Below are positions 8,149-16,895 of a stretch of 64,000 nt of DNA, piece by piece. The stretch covers positions 5,866,501 to 5,930,500 of the forward strand of contig NZ_LT629796.1 in assembly GCF_900106065.1 (NCBI RefSeq), given 5' to 3'. This DNA is from Pseudomonas mandelii (lineage in GTDB: Bacteria > Pseudomonadota > Gammaproteobacteria > Pseudomonadales > Pseudomonadaceae). Made by a program: the position numbers and the translations under genes. The notes beneath the pieces were generated by a model. The model saw only the letters and a list, made by a program, of their open reading frames with translations. It searched no databases and was not told where the DNA came from. Position 1 is the first letter of the stretch; each line of letters opens with the position of its first letter.

Positions 8149-9801
8149 GTGACTGAAAATCCTCTCGACGACCCGTTCTATTACTTGAACAACTTCATGC
8201 AAGTGCTTGATTGGCTTGAGCATCGTTATGCCGACGTGCTGAGCGTCGAGGAGCAAGCCTTCATCCGCGATTTTCGTCGGCAACCCCGCGAGTCCCGGGC
8301 GCTGCTGGTCAGGATGGTGATGCGCAAGGGCCTGCATTTCAGGGCCGGCAAATTGAGTTACGTCGAGATTGGCGACATTGCCAGTGCTGCCGAGCCATTG
8401 CTGGCGGCAGGCTGGATCTCTGCGCAATCGCCGCTACAGATCGAGGAACTGTTCGACGTTCTGCTCAAGGCCGAGATTCTTCACTGCTTCGGTGCCGCCA
8501 TCGATCAACCCAAAGGCAAGAAGACCGAATGGCTGGCGACCCTGAGCGAGCAGTTCTGCGAGTCGCAGAGCTTCGCGCAATGGTGCCCGCAACTGAACGA
8601 CCAGCTGTTCACGCTGACCATCATGGACCTGTGCGACCGCTTGCGGCTGATGTTCTTCGGCAACCTTTATCAGGACTGGTCAGAGTTCGTGCTGGCCGAT
8701 CTCGGCATCTTTACCTATGAGAAAGTCGAATTCTGCGCCGAGTCCCGGGGCTTGCGCAGCCGTGAAGACGTGGACGCCTGCCTGTTTCTGCACCACTGCC
8801 AGCAACGTTTCGAGGCCGGTGAAGAGGTGGCGGACATTGTCGAGCAAATCAACGAGGTGCAACTCGACAACCCTTGGCTGCAAAGACGCCGGGGCAAGTT
8901 GCTGTTCCAGATTGGTCAGCATTGTGAACGCATGACGGATTTCTCCACGGCGCTGTCGATTTATCGCGATTGCGCCTACCCCGGCGCTCGGGTGCGTCTT
9001 ATCCGTGTGCTCGAACGCTGTGGTGAATATCAGTTGGCCCTGCATCTGGCCACGCACGCGGAGCAATCGCCGGAAAGCGCCACCGAGCATCAGCATGTGC
9101 TGCGTGTGGTGCCCAGGTTGCGGCGCAAACTGGGCGGCCCGGCAATGAAGCGGCCATCTCCCCGGGAGATGCTGCGCCTGGACCTGCACTTGCCCAGGAC
9201 CGATCCGGCGCTGTCGGTCGAATTTCATGTTCAGGCGCACCTGGCGGAGGATTCGGCGCCGGTGCATTACGTCGAGAACAGTCTGATCAACTCGCTGTTC
9301 GGCCTGTTGTGCTGGCCGGCGATCTTTGCGCCGTTGCCGGGGGCGTTTTTCCACCCGTTCCAGCGCGGGCCGGTGGACCTGCTCAACGAAGACTTCCATG
9401 CACGTCGGGCGGATGTGTTTCAGGCCTGTCTCGCCGAACTCGATGACGGGCGTTATAGCCAGACCATCCGTGAGCGTTACGTCGCCAAGTGGGGCGTGCA
9501 GTCACCCTTTGTATTCTGGGGCGCGCTGAGCGAAGAACTGCTGGATCAGGCGCTTGACTGCCTGCCCGCCGAACACCTCAAGCACTGGTTCAATCGCCTG
9601 TTGCTGGACATCAAGGCCAACCGGGCCGGGATGCCCGACCTGATCCAGTTCTGGCCGCAGCACAAGACCTACCGCATGATCGAAGTCAAAGGCCCCGGCG
9701 ATCGCCTGCAAGACAACCAATTGCGCTGGCTGGAGTTCTGTCACGAACACCAGATGCCAATCGCCGTCTGCTACGTGCAATGGGCGGAGCAGAGCGCTTG
9801 A
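8149..9801 (+). CDS. FAN1-type structure-specific nuclease (VRR-NUC domain)
   Basis: A 550-residue homologue of FAN1. In bacteria and eukaryotes this family incises branched DNA and takes part in interstrand cross-link repair. The C-terminal VRR-NUC (PD-(D/E)XK) site is intact: Asp497 in GMPDL, Glu512 and Lys514 in EVKGPGD, followed by Gln in QDNQ. The middle (~residues 200-330) is helical and repeat-like, fitting the family's TPR region. The N-terminus (PFYYLNNFMQVLDWLE) matches bacterial FAN1 proteins. The start is a GTG with no clear Shine-Dalgarno, so it is less certain. The stop overlaps the start of the helicase gene, which implies coupled translation. Confidence 0.9.
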   Translation: MTENPLDDPFYYLNNFMQVLDWLEHRYADVLSVEEQAFIRDFRRQPRESRALLVRMVMRKGLHFRAGKLSYVEIGDIASAAEPLLAAGWISAQSPLQIEELFDVLLKAEILHCFGAAIDQPKGKKTEWLATLSEQFCESQSFAQWCPQLNDQLFTLTIMDLCDRLRLMFFGNLYQDWSEFVLADLGIFTYEKVEFCAESRGLRSREDVDACLFLHHCQQRFEAGEEVADIVEQINEVQLDNPWLQRRRGKLLFQIGQHCERMTDFSTALSIYRDCAYPGARVRLIRVLERCGEYQLALHLATHAEQSPESATEHQHVLRVVPRLRRKLGGPAMKRPSPREMLRLDLHLPRTDPALSVEFHVQAHLAEDSAPVHYVENSLINSLFGLLCWPAIFAPLPGAFFHPFQRGPVDLLNEDFHARRADVFQACLAELDDGRYSQTIRERYVAKWGVQSPFVFWGALSEELLDQALDCLPAEHLKHWFNRLLLDIKANRAGMPDLIQFWPQHKTYRMIEVKGPGDRLQDNQLRWLEFCHEHQMPIAVCYVQWAEQSA

Positions 9802-12089
9802 GTTACAGCATTGCGGTGCGGGCGCTGTGTGAATTCACCGCCAAGGTCGGCGACCTCGACCTGCGTTTCACGCCGTCGCCAACCGCGCTGGAAGGCATCG
9901 TCGGGCACCGCACTGTCGCCTCGCGCCGAAGCGAGGGCTATCAAAGCGAAGTCGCCCTCGAAGGCCTGTATAGAACCCTGAAGGTCAAGGGCAGGGCGGA
10001 CGGCTACGACCCGGCGCAAAACTGCCTGGAAGAAGTCAAAACCTATCGCGGCGACCTGAGCAAGCAACCGGCCAACCACCGGCAGTTGCACTGGGCGCAA
10101 GCGAAGGTCTACGGATGGCTGATGTGCCAGAAGCTGGAACTGGCGCAGATCAATCTGGCGCTGGTGTACTTCGACATTGTCAGCGAAAAGGAAACCTGCC
10201 TGGTCGAAGCCTTCAGCGCCGGAGAGCTGCAGTCGTTCTTCGAGCATCATTGCGGGCTGTTCCTGCTGTGGGCCGAGCAGGAGATGGCCCATCGCGAAGC
10301 ACGCAATCACGCGGCGCAGAAATTGGCGTTTCCCCATGCCGACTTTCGTCCGGGGCAACGGCACCTGGCGGAATCGGTGTTCAAGGCGGTCAGCACCGGT
10401 CGTTGCCTGATGGCTCAGGCGCCAACCGGCATCGGCAAGACCGTGGGCACGCTGTTTCCGATGCTCAAGGCCCTGGCGCCGCAGCAGTTGGACAAAGTGT
10501 TCTTTCTGACGGCGAAAACGCCGGGGCGCAAACTGGCGCTGGATGCCGCGCAAGTCATCCTGGAGAGTGCCGATGCGCCGCCGCTGCGGGTGCTGGAGAT
10601 GATCGCCCGGGACAAGGCCTGCGAGCACCCGGACAAAGCCTGTCACGGTGAATCCTGCCCGTTGGCCCAGGGCTTTTACGACCGTTTGCCGGCCGCCCGC
10701 CAGGCCGCCCGCCAGGCCGCCAGCGAACTCAGCCTGCTGAATCAGGACGCCTTGCGCCGAGTGGCATTGGCGCATGAGGTCTGTCCGTATTACCTGAGCC
10801 AGGAAATGGCCCGCTGGGCCGATGTGGTGGTCGCCGACTACAACTACTATTTCGATTTCAGTGCGTTGCTGTTCGGCTTGTCTCAGGCCAATAACTGGAA
10901 AGTCGCGGTGTTGGTGGATGAGGCGCACAACCTGGTGGAACGCGGCCGGCAGATGTACAGCGCCACGCTCGATCAGTCGACCCTCAGCGGGGTACGAAAA
11001 ACCGCACCGGACGCCCTGAAAAAACCGTTGCAGCGGGTCAATCGTGAGTGGAATGCCCTGCATAATCTGCAATTGGCGCCGTATCAGGCCTACGACAAGG
11101 CACCGGAAAAACTTCTCCAGGCGCTGTCGTCATGCAGCGCGAGCATCGGCGATTATCTCAACGATCATCCCCAAGGCCTGGACAGCGCCCTACAGAGTTT
11201 TTACTTCGACATGCTGCAGTTTTGCCGGGTGGCCGAACTCTTCGATGAACAGTTCCTGTTCGACATCAGCAAGCGCGACCTCGAACGCAAACAAAACCTG
11301 TCGCAACTGTGCCTGCGCAACGTGGTGCCAGCCGGTTTCATCCGCCCACGCCTGACGGCTGCGCGCAGCACCGTGCTGTTTTCGGCGACGCTGAGCCCTC
11401 GGCATTATTACGCGGACCTGCTGGGTACGCCGCCGGATACAGTGTGGATTGATGTCGAATCGCCGTTCCATGCAGACCAGTTGAAAGTGCACATCGTCAG
11501 TCAGATATCGACCCGATTCGTCCATCGCCAGGCGTCCCTCGAACCGATTGTCGAACTCATCGCCCGCCAATTCAGCCAACGCCCCGGCAACTACCTGGCA
11601 TTTTTCAGCAGCTTCGATTATTTGCAGCAAGTGGCGCAGTTACTGGCCGAACGACATCCGCAAATCAGTTTGTGGTCGCAGTCCAGGGGCATGGCGGAAG
11701 GGCAGCGTCAGGCCTTTCTCGACCAGTTCACCGTGCACAGCCAGGGCGTCGGATTTGCAGTGCTCGGCGGAGCGTTCGGTGAAGGCATCGACCTGCCGGG
11801 CGCGCGCCTGATCGGTGCATTCATTGCCACCCTGGGGCTGGCGCAACTCCATCCGGTCAACGAACAGATGAAGCATCGAATGGCGGCGATTTTCGGCGCC
11901 GGTTATGACTACACCTACTTGTATCCCGGCGTACAGAAAGTCGTGCAGGCGGCAGGAAGGGTGATCCGCACTCAGCAGGATCAAGGGGTGGTGATGTTGA
12001 TCGATGACCGGTTCGGCGACAGCAAGGTCAAGCACTTGCTGCCGCGTTGGTGGTCGGTCGAACAGGCGCATTTGGCTTCTGGTGCGTAG
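9798..12089 (+). CDS. XPD/DinG-like iron-sulfur DNA helicase with N-terminal PD-(D/E)XK domain
   Basis: A 763-residue superfamily 2 helicase. The N-terminal ~130 residues look like a Cas4-type nuclease: Asp68 (GRADG), Glu79-Val-Lys81 and a downstream Gln-Ala-Lys-Val-Tyr. The helicase core has Walker A APTGIGKT (Lys214) and DEAH at 374-377. Between them sit four cysteines (275, 282, 287, 329) placed like the iron-sulfur cluster of XPD. Late motifs include GAFGEGIDLPG and AAGRVIRT. I prefer TTG 9798, with GGAG eight bases upstream, and overlap with the FAN1 stop. ATG 9780 is the alternative and adds six residues. Coupling to FAN1 suggests joint work on branched or cross-linked DNA. Confidence 0.88.
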   Translation: MSYSIAVRALCEFTAKVGDLDLRFTPSPTALEGIVGHRTVASRRSEGYQSEVALEGLYRTLKVKGRADGYDPAQNCLEEVKTYRGDLSKQPANHRQLHWAQAKVYGWLMCQKLELAQINLALVYFDIVSEKETCLVEAFSAGELQSFFEHHCGLFLLWAEQEMAHREARNHAAQKLAFPHADFRPGQRHLAESVFKAVSTGRCLMAQAPTGIGKTVGTLFPMLKALAPQQLDKVFFLTAKTPGRKLALDAAQVILESADAPPLRVLEMIARDKACEHPDKACHGESCPLAQGFYDRLPAARQAARQAASELSLLNQDALRRVALAHEVCPYYLSQEMARWADVVVADYNYYFDFSALLFGLSQANNWKVAVLVDEAHNLVERGRQMYSATLDQSTLSGVRKTAPDALKKPLQRVNREWNALHNLQLAPYQAYDKAPEKLLQALSSCSASIGDYLNDHPQGLDSALQSFYFDMLQFCRVAELFDEQFLFDISKRDLERKQNLSQLCLRNVVPAGFIRPRLTAARSTVLFSATLSPRHYYADLLGTPPDTVWIDVESPFHADQLKVHIVSQISTRFVHRQASLEPIVELIARQFSQRPGNYLAFFSSFDYLQQVAQLLAERHPQISLWSQSRGMAEGQRQAFLDQFTVHSQGVGFAVLGGAFGEGIDLPGARLIGAFIATLGLAQLHPVNEQMKHRMAAIFGAGYDYTYLYPGVQKVVQAAGRVIRTQQDQGVVMLIDDRFGDSKVKHLLPRWWSVEQAHLASGA

Positions 12090-12217
12090 GATTATTTACC
12101 TTTTAAAACAGGTACATATCTTGAAAGACACACGTATTTGAACAAGCGGTGAAACAGCGCTTTATTCAAAGGGCAGCCAATCAATTTCAGCCGGCTCTTT
12201 GATAAGGAAATCAAGGC

Positions 12218-13114
12218 ATGTCCTCCGCACCTAACTACACCTACACCACTGAACAAGTCAGCGCCGCGTTCAATGCCATCAAAACCACGCTGTTCCGCGG
12301 TATCACGGCCGAGGAAACGCCGAAAATCCTGGTGGTTGCCGGGCTTCAAGGCTCGGGTAAAACCTTCCTGCTGGAAAACACACTCCTGCCGACCAGGCGC
12401 TACGACAAGTATGTCCGTCTCTACCTGCCCGAATACCGGCAGAAACATCCTCAATACGCAGAGATGATCAAGCTCGGCGTGCTGCATGCCTATGAACATA
12501 CCGAAGCTTTCGTACGAGAGCTTTGCGCCAAAATCTTCACCGAAGCCTTCACACTCAAATACAACATCATCATGGAGTGTGCGTTCGACAGCATCGATTT
12601 CGCGGCATTTCCACCACTCGCGACGGCGGCCGGCTATCAGTTCGAAACGCATATCGTTGGCTGCACGCTGGAGTTCGCTCACGTTTCGTGCATCAAAAGA
12701 GCCTTTAAAAGCCTGGAAAACCGCGAACTGGAAAGGTTTGTCACGCGATCGACACTGGAGAGCTCCATGAGGAATGAGCAAGCGGTGATCCTGGCCTTCG
12801 AAACCGCCTCGAAGGCGGTCGATCGTTCACAAATCACGGTGTATGAACGCGGGTTCGGGGCGCTGAAGGAACGCGTCTCGCGTGCTCATATCACCTACAC
12901 CACAACCGCTTGCGTGACGCCCTCTGCGACGCCAACGGCATACAGCGCCTATGAAAGCATCATCAATAATCATGTCCACACCCTGAGTGAGCGTGACGAG
13001 ATAGTTAAAGAATGCCACCTGGCGTTACTCAACACCCAGACTTACGCCCAGGTTGTTCCTGACTTCGTTTACAACGACCTGTACGCCTACATCGTCAAAT
13101 ACGTGAACCGGTAA
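12218..13114 (+). CDS. zeta-toxin-like P-loop kinase
   Basis: A 298-residue protein with a clear Walker A, AGLQGSGKT (Lys48). A YRQKHPQY segment ~35 residues later and IIMECAF align with conserved blocks of zeta toxins, which phosphorylate UDP-N-acetylglucosamine. The acidic residue that normally precedes (F/Y)-(R/K)-x-x-H-P in zeta proteins is not obvious here, where the sequence is Leu-Pro-Glu-Tyr-Arg. The C-terminal ~90 residues are unlike typical zeta tails. No small antitoxin gene adjoins it: the 128 bp upstream hold no convincing ORF, and the 3' neighbour is a convergent DJ-1 gene overlapping by 20 bp. It may be an orphan kinase rather than a toxin. Confidence 0.7.
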   Translation: MSSAPNYTYTTEQVSAAFNAIKTTLFRGITAEETPKILVVAGLQGSGKTFLLENTLLPTRRYDKYVRLYLPEYRQKHPQYAEMIKLGVLHAYEHTEAFVRELCAKIFTEAFTLKYNIIMECAFDSIDFAAFPPLATAAGYQFETHIVGCTLEFAHVSCIKRAFKSLENRELERFVTRSTLESSMRNEQAVILAFETASKAVDRSQITVYERGFGALKERVSRAHITYTTTACVTPSATPTAYSAYESIINNHVHTLSERDEIVKECHLALLNTQTYAQVVPDFVYNDLYAYIVKYVNR

Positions 13115-13850
13115 GCAGGCGAACCCACTCGGCGGCAAAGCGATGACAGTCTCCCGGCCAGCGCGCGGTCAACAACAGGCCATCACGGACAACGAACCCG
13201 CGTTGTGGCTGGTCCGCCGAATCACGCACCGCGAGGACGGGCCCGCGCAGGAAATCCGTCGGGCTGGACAGGGCGGCCGTGACTTCCGCTTCGACGGTTT
13301 GGGTATAGGTCCGGTAGTAGCGTCCGAGCCAGGCGGCGGTGATTGCCCAGGCAGGCAGCTCCATGGTGTTGGCGACCAGGGCGGTAACCTTGCGCCCCTG
13401 CAACACCGAACGTCCGGTATCGGGGTCGAGGGTTCGGGCAAGCAACAGTACGCCGTGGCAGACCGCTGCCACGGGTTTGTCTGTCTTGAAAAAGTGCAGG
13501 GCGATCCGTCGCGCCTGCTCGGACTCCAGCAGGCTGCGCATGCCCTTGGCATGCCCGCCGGGAATCAGCAGTCCTTGGAACTCGCCGGGGTCCACATCGT
13601 CATAGTTCAGCGGTCGGCGGAAGGAGGGGTCTTCGATCATCCTGGCGTAGCTGGCCAGGTCGGCCTTGCGCGTCATCAGCAGCGGGTTCAACAGGCCGAA
13701 GCCGATGTCCACCAGGCGTGAATCGGCGTAGGCGGGCAATCCCTGGGGGGATGCAAAGCGCACCTCGATGCCGGCCTGACGCATGGCCTGCCATGGAACG
13801 CTGCTCTCTGTGGGATCGTAGTCAGACGTGGGTAACAGAATCAGGATCAT
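13095..13850 (-). CDS. DJ-1/PfpI family class I glutamine amidotransferase-like protein
   Basis: A 251-residue protein. I start it at ATG 13850 (MILILLPTSDYDPTE), with AAGG about seven bases upstream, because the in-frame extension to 13985 has no family character. The nucleophile elbow AVCHG places the reactive Cys at residue 131, and GGHAKGM forms the oxyanion-side loop. Relatives include Hsp31-like glyoxalases/chaperones and amidase-like proteins. The exact reaction is not readable. Its 3' end overlaps the convergent kinase gene, so it is transcribed separately, and a histidine kinase is divergent upstream. Confidence 0.85.
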   Translation of the reverse strand: MILILLPTSDYDPTESSVPWQAMRQAGIEVRFASPQGLPAYADSRLVDIGFGLLNPLLMTRKADLASYARMIEDPSFRRPLNYDDVDPGEFQGLLIPGGHAKGMRSLLESEQARRIALHFFKTDKPVAAVCHGVLLLARTLDPDTGRSVLQGRKVTALVANTMELPAWAITAAWLGRYYRTYTQTVEAEVTAALSSPTDFLRGPVLAVRDSADQPQRGFVVRDGLLLTARWPGDCHRFAAEWVRLLTGSRI

Positions 13851-13996
13851 CGGGGCGCCTTGGAACCGCCAGGAATGGCGTTTGGCATCGAGAATAGGCG
13901 GAGTGAACGCTATGCTCCAGTGCACAACCGTTTTCTGGCTTACCAAACCCACGGTTTGACGCATACTTCGCAAAACAACAGTCACGGGTGTGATCG

Positions 13997-15919
13997 ATGA
14001 GTGATAACCAGTCCAAAACCAACGCCATCGAGGAAATGCGCTTTCGCCTGTTGATTGATGCCGTGGTGGACTATGCGATCTACATGATTGACCCCGATGG
14101 CATCATCACCAGCTGGAACGCTGGCGCCAAACGTTTCAAGGGGTATGAGGAGAAGGAGATCCTCGGACAGCATTTTTCGCGCTTTTATACCGAAGAAGAC
14201 CGCAGTGCCGGTCTGCCCCAGCGCGCGCTGGATACGGCGATTCGCGAAGGGCGGTTCGAGGGTGAAGGCTGGCGGGTTCGCAAGGACGGAACACACTTCT
14301 GGTGCCATGTGGTGATCGATCCGATTCGCGACCCGGCAGGCAATCTATTGGGGTTTGCCAAGATCACCCGGGACCTCACCGACCGCAAAATGGCCGAAGA
14401 GACGCTCAAGCAAAGCGAGCAGCAGTTTCGTTTGCTGGTTCAAAGCGTGACTGACTACGCCATCTATATGCTCGCCCCGGATGGACGATTGACCAACTGG
14501 AATCAAGGGGCCCAGCGCATCAAGGGCTACCGACCCGAAGAAGTCATCGGTCAGCATTTTTCACTCTTCTATACGCCCGAAGACCGTGAAGCCGGGGAAC
14601 CCCAACGTGCGTTGGAGACGGCTATGCGGGAAGGGCGCTTTGAAAACAGGGCCTGGCGCGTGCGCAAGGACGGCACGCGGTTCTTTGCCCATGTGGTGGT
14701 CGATCCGATCTGGGGCGATACGGGCACGTTGCTGGGCTTTGCCAAAATTACCCGGGACATCACCGAGGCCACACAAGCACAGAAGGTTCTGGAACAAACC
14801 CGTGAAGCGCTGTTCCAGGCGCAGAAGATGCAGGCCATCGGCCAACTCAGTGGCGGGATCGCCCACGATTTCAATAATCTGCTGACCGTTATCCTTGGCA
14901 ACCTGGAAATCGTCCGTAAACGCGTGGGAGACAATCCGAAAGTCACTCGATTGGTCGACAACGCCACCCAAGGTGCCCTGCGTGGGGTGTCCCTGACTCA
15001 ACGCATGCTGGCGTTCGCCAGACGTCAGGAACTCAAGTCCGAATCCGTCGAAATACCCGCGCTGGTGGAAGGAATCAGCGGATTGTTGCGCAGCTCCCTC
15101 GGGCCATCCGTACAGCTCGAAACCCGTTTTTCCCCCGACCTCGTTCCGGTCATGGCCGATGTCAATCAGCTCGAACTGGCCGTGCTGAACCTCGCCACCA
15201 ATGCTCGGGACGCGATGCCCAACGGCGGAAAAATCGTCATCAGTACCCGGACGGAAGACGTCTGCGACCAATCGACACTATTGCCGGAGCCCGGACGCTA
15301 TGTTTGCCTGAGTGTTGCCGATAACGGGGAGGGCATGGATGAGGTCACCCTGGCGTCGGCCATGGACCCGTTTTTCACCACCAAAGGGGTGGGCAAAGGC
15401 ACGGGGCTGGGGTTGTCGATGATTCATGGCTTCATAGAACAACTGGGCGGGCGATTCATTCTCAAGAGTCAGAAGGACATCGGCACTGTCGCCGAACTGT
15501 GGATACCCGCCGCGACCACAGCTGCGCTCAATCATCCCGCCGTATCGGAAGTGGCCGCTCCGCCAGTGGCTCAGTTGTGCGTCATGGTCGTGGACGATGA
15601 CAGCCTGGTGCTGACCAGCACCGGCCTGTTGCTTGAGGACCTCGGCCATCGGGTGATCAGTGCGGTGTCCGGTGCCCAAGCGCTTGAGCTGTTCGAACGC
15701 GAGCAGCATGTTGACCTGGTCATTACCGACATGGCTATGCCACAAATGAACGGTGAGCAGTTGGCCAATGCCATCCGGGCGTTGAAGCCGGACGTACCGA
15801 TCATTCTTGCCACGGGTTATGCCGAACGCCTTGAAGGCTTCGCGACCACACTCCCTCGCTTGTCCAAACCGTATACCCAACTCAATCTGGTCGAGGTGAT
15901 TGCGCTGGCCATGAAGTAA
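13997..15919 (+). CDS. hybrid histidine kinase (PAS-PAS-HK-REC)
   Basis: A 640-residue soluble sensor with no membrane segments. Two nearly duplicate PAS domains (residues ~10-130 and ~140-255) both carry FYTxEDR and an FAKITRD end, pointing to internal duplication. The kinase core has phospho-acceptor His290 in GGIAHDFNN, an N-box NLATNARDAM and a G-box GKGTGLGLSM. The C-terminal receiver domain has phospho-acceptor Asp578 in ITDMAMP and the Lys in LSKPY. A cytosolic signal such as redox state, light or a ligand is likely, as in FixL-like PAS kinases, but the key cofactor residues were not identified. No cognate regulator adjoins it. Confidence 0.9.
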   Translation: MSDNQSKTNAIEEMRFRLLIDAVVDYAIYMIDPDGIITSWNAGAKRFKGYEEKEILGQHFSRFYTEEDRSAGLPQRALDTAIREGRFEGEGWRVRKDGTHFWCHVVIDPIRDPAGNLLGFAKITRDLTDRKMAEETLKQSEQQFRLLVQSVTDYAIYMLAPDGRLTNWNQGAQRIKGYRPEEVIGQHFSLFYTPEDREAGEPQRALETAMREGRFENRAWRVRKDGTRFFAHVVVDPIWGDTGTLLGFAKITRDITEATQAQKVLEQTREALFQAQKMQAIGQLSGGIAHDFNNLLTVILGNLEIVRKRVGDNPKVTRLVDNATQGALRGVSLTQRMLAFARRQELKSESVEIPALVEGISGLLRSSLGPSVQLETRFSPDLVPVMADVNQLELAVLNLATNARDAMPNGGKIVISTRTEDVCDQSTLLPEPGRYVCLSVADNGEGMDEVTLASAMDPFFTTKGVGKGTGLGLSMIHGFIEQLGGRFILKSQKDIGTVAELWIPAATTAALNHPAVSEVAAPPVAQLCVMVVDDDSLVLTSTGLLLEDLGHRVISAVSGAQALELFEREQHVDLVITDMAMPQMNGEQLANAIRALKPDVPIILATGYAERLEGFATTLPRLSKPYTQLNLVEVIALAMK

Positions 15920-15931
15920 CGGGCGTCGTGC

Positions 15932-16165
15932 TCAGGCTTTCACGTTCTTCTTGAAACCGCGCAAGTTCATGGCACACAGGCAAAACTGCAACACGATCAA
16001 TGCGTAGGCGTGGGTGTGGTAGCCCCAAATCACCCACAAGAGATTGCTGACGATGAAGCAACTGAAACCCCACACCCTGCGCGATGGGTTTTGCGAGCCG
16101 ATCAACCACGCCGCCAGTACCGTGACCAGCATCGCTGGCCATTGCACCCAATCGAGAGTGTCCAT
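15932..16165 (-). CDS. small inner-membrane protein of unknown function
   Basis: A 77-residue protein with three probable membrane helices: around WPAMLVTVLAAWLIG, VWGFSCFIVSNLLWVIWG and YALIVLQFCLCAM. The start is ATG 16165 with AAGGA six bases upstream, chosen over an upstream in-frame TTG. The layout (short helices, Trp-rich second helix, YHTHAYALI) is faintly like half-transporters of the SemiSWEET or PnuC kind, but no defining motif is present. Convergent with the histidine kinase gene. Confidence 0.7.
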   Translation of the reverse strand: MDTLDWVQWPAMLVTVLAAWLIGSQNPSRRVWGFSCFIVSNLLWVIWGYHTHAYALIVLQFCLCAMNLRGFKKNVKA

Positions 16166-16304
16166 CCGCAATCCTTGAAGTCAGCCTGTGTATTTTGAAG
16201 GACCACGGCAGCGAAATAGCGTTCGAGCGAGGCGCATTAAATTCGGCTGAACTTTGCCGGGATAGTTTTCGTCATAACGCTTTCCCAGTCCTTGTGTAAT
16301 TTCC

Positions 16305-16841
16305 GTGCCCAGAATACTGACCGAACCTACCGCCGAAGAAGCCTTGTCCGAACACAACGCCAAAATGTTCGGCTCGCCCAAGGAGCGGCTGGATTTCTAC
16401 CGTCGGGAAATCCAGTACGAAACCAGCATCCTCGCCAATCGAACCGACGCTTACCTGGCCGCGCAGTCGTTCCTGGTGATTGCCTTTGCTTCCTGCATGG
16501 CCAACCTCAATCCCGAATGGGGAAAACTCTTCACCCTGGTGGTGCCGCCGTTCCTCGCGCTGCTGGGTTTACTGAGCTCGCTGAACGCCTGGCCGGGCAT
16601 TCGTGCGGCCTACGACATCATCGACCACTGGCACTTCAAGCAAAGTGAGCTGTTGCGCAGCGAGCCATTGATGGGGCTGGCGTACGATGAATCCCCGCTG
16701 TTCAGTGAGATGGAATCGTCCCACAAGGGCTACCGCAAATCGCTGCTGTTTTCCGTGCGGACGCCGTGGATTTTCGCGACGTTCTGGGTGTTGCTGGGCA
16801 CTTATGCGGTTTACATCCAGGTCACCAATCCCGGTGGCTGA
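16305..16841 (+). CDS. two-helix membrane protein of unknown function
   Basis: A 178-residue protein starting at GTG 16305. A polar N-terminus (RLDFYRREIQYETSILANRT) is followed by two closely spaced hydrophobic helices (~residues 50-95). Then comes a cytosolic loop of about 60 residues and a third helix near the end (PWIFATFWVLLGTYAVYI). The order of helical stalk, hairpin pair and cytosolic region resembles small oligomeric membrane proteins such as SLATT or RipA-like families, but I cannot assign it. It stands alone, and its 3' end lies close to the terminator of the convergent hemerythrin gene. Confidence 0.65.
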   Translation: MPRILTEPTAEEALSEHNAKMFGSPKERLDFYRREIQYETSILANRTDAYLAAQSFLVIAFASCMANLNPEWGKLFTLVVPPFLALLGLLSSLNAWPGIRAAYDIIDHWHFKQSELLRSEPLMGLAYDESPLFSEMESSHKGYRKSLLFSVRTPWIFATFWVLLGTYAVYIQVTNPGG

Positions 16842-16851
16842 ATCGCAGACT

Positions 16852-16875
16852 AAAAAGCCCGGCATTTGCCGGGCT
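16852..16875 (-). terminator. intrinsic terminator of the hemerythrin gene
   Basis: AGCCCGGC and GCCGGGCT form an 8-bp perfect stem with loop ATTT. On the minus strand it is followed by a run of five T. It lies 20 bp behind the hemerythrin stop codon. Confidence 0.85.
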
Positions 16876-16895
16876 CTCTGACATCGACTACCAAA

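Noticed and set aside
12090..12217. Search for an epsilon-like antitoxin gene ahead of the zeta-like kinase
   Set aside because: No ORF with start, ribosome site and plausible protein sequence was found on either strand.
13851..13985. N-terminal extension of the DJ-1-like protein to 13985
   Set aside because: The added 45 residues are Arg/Trp-rich without family similarity, while ATG 13850 begins the typical MILILLPTSDYDPT start with a ribosome site.
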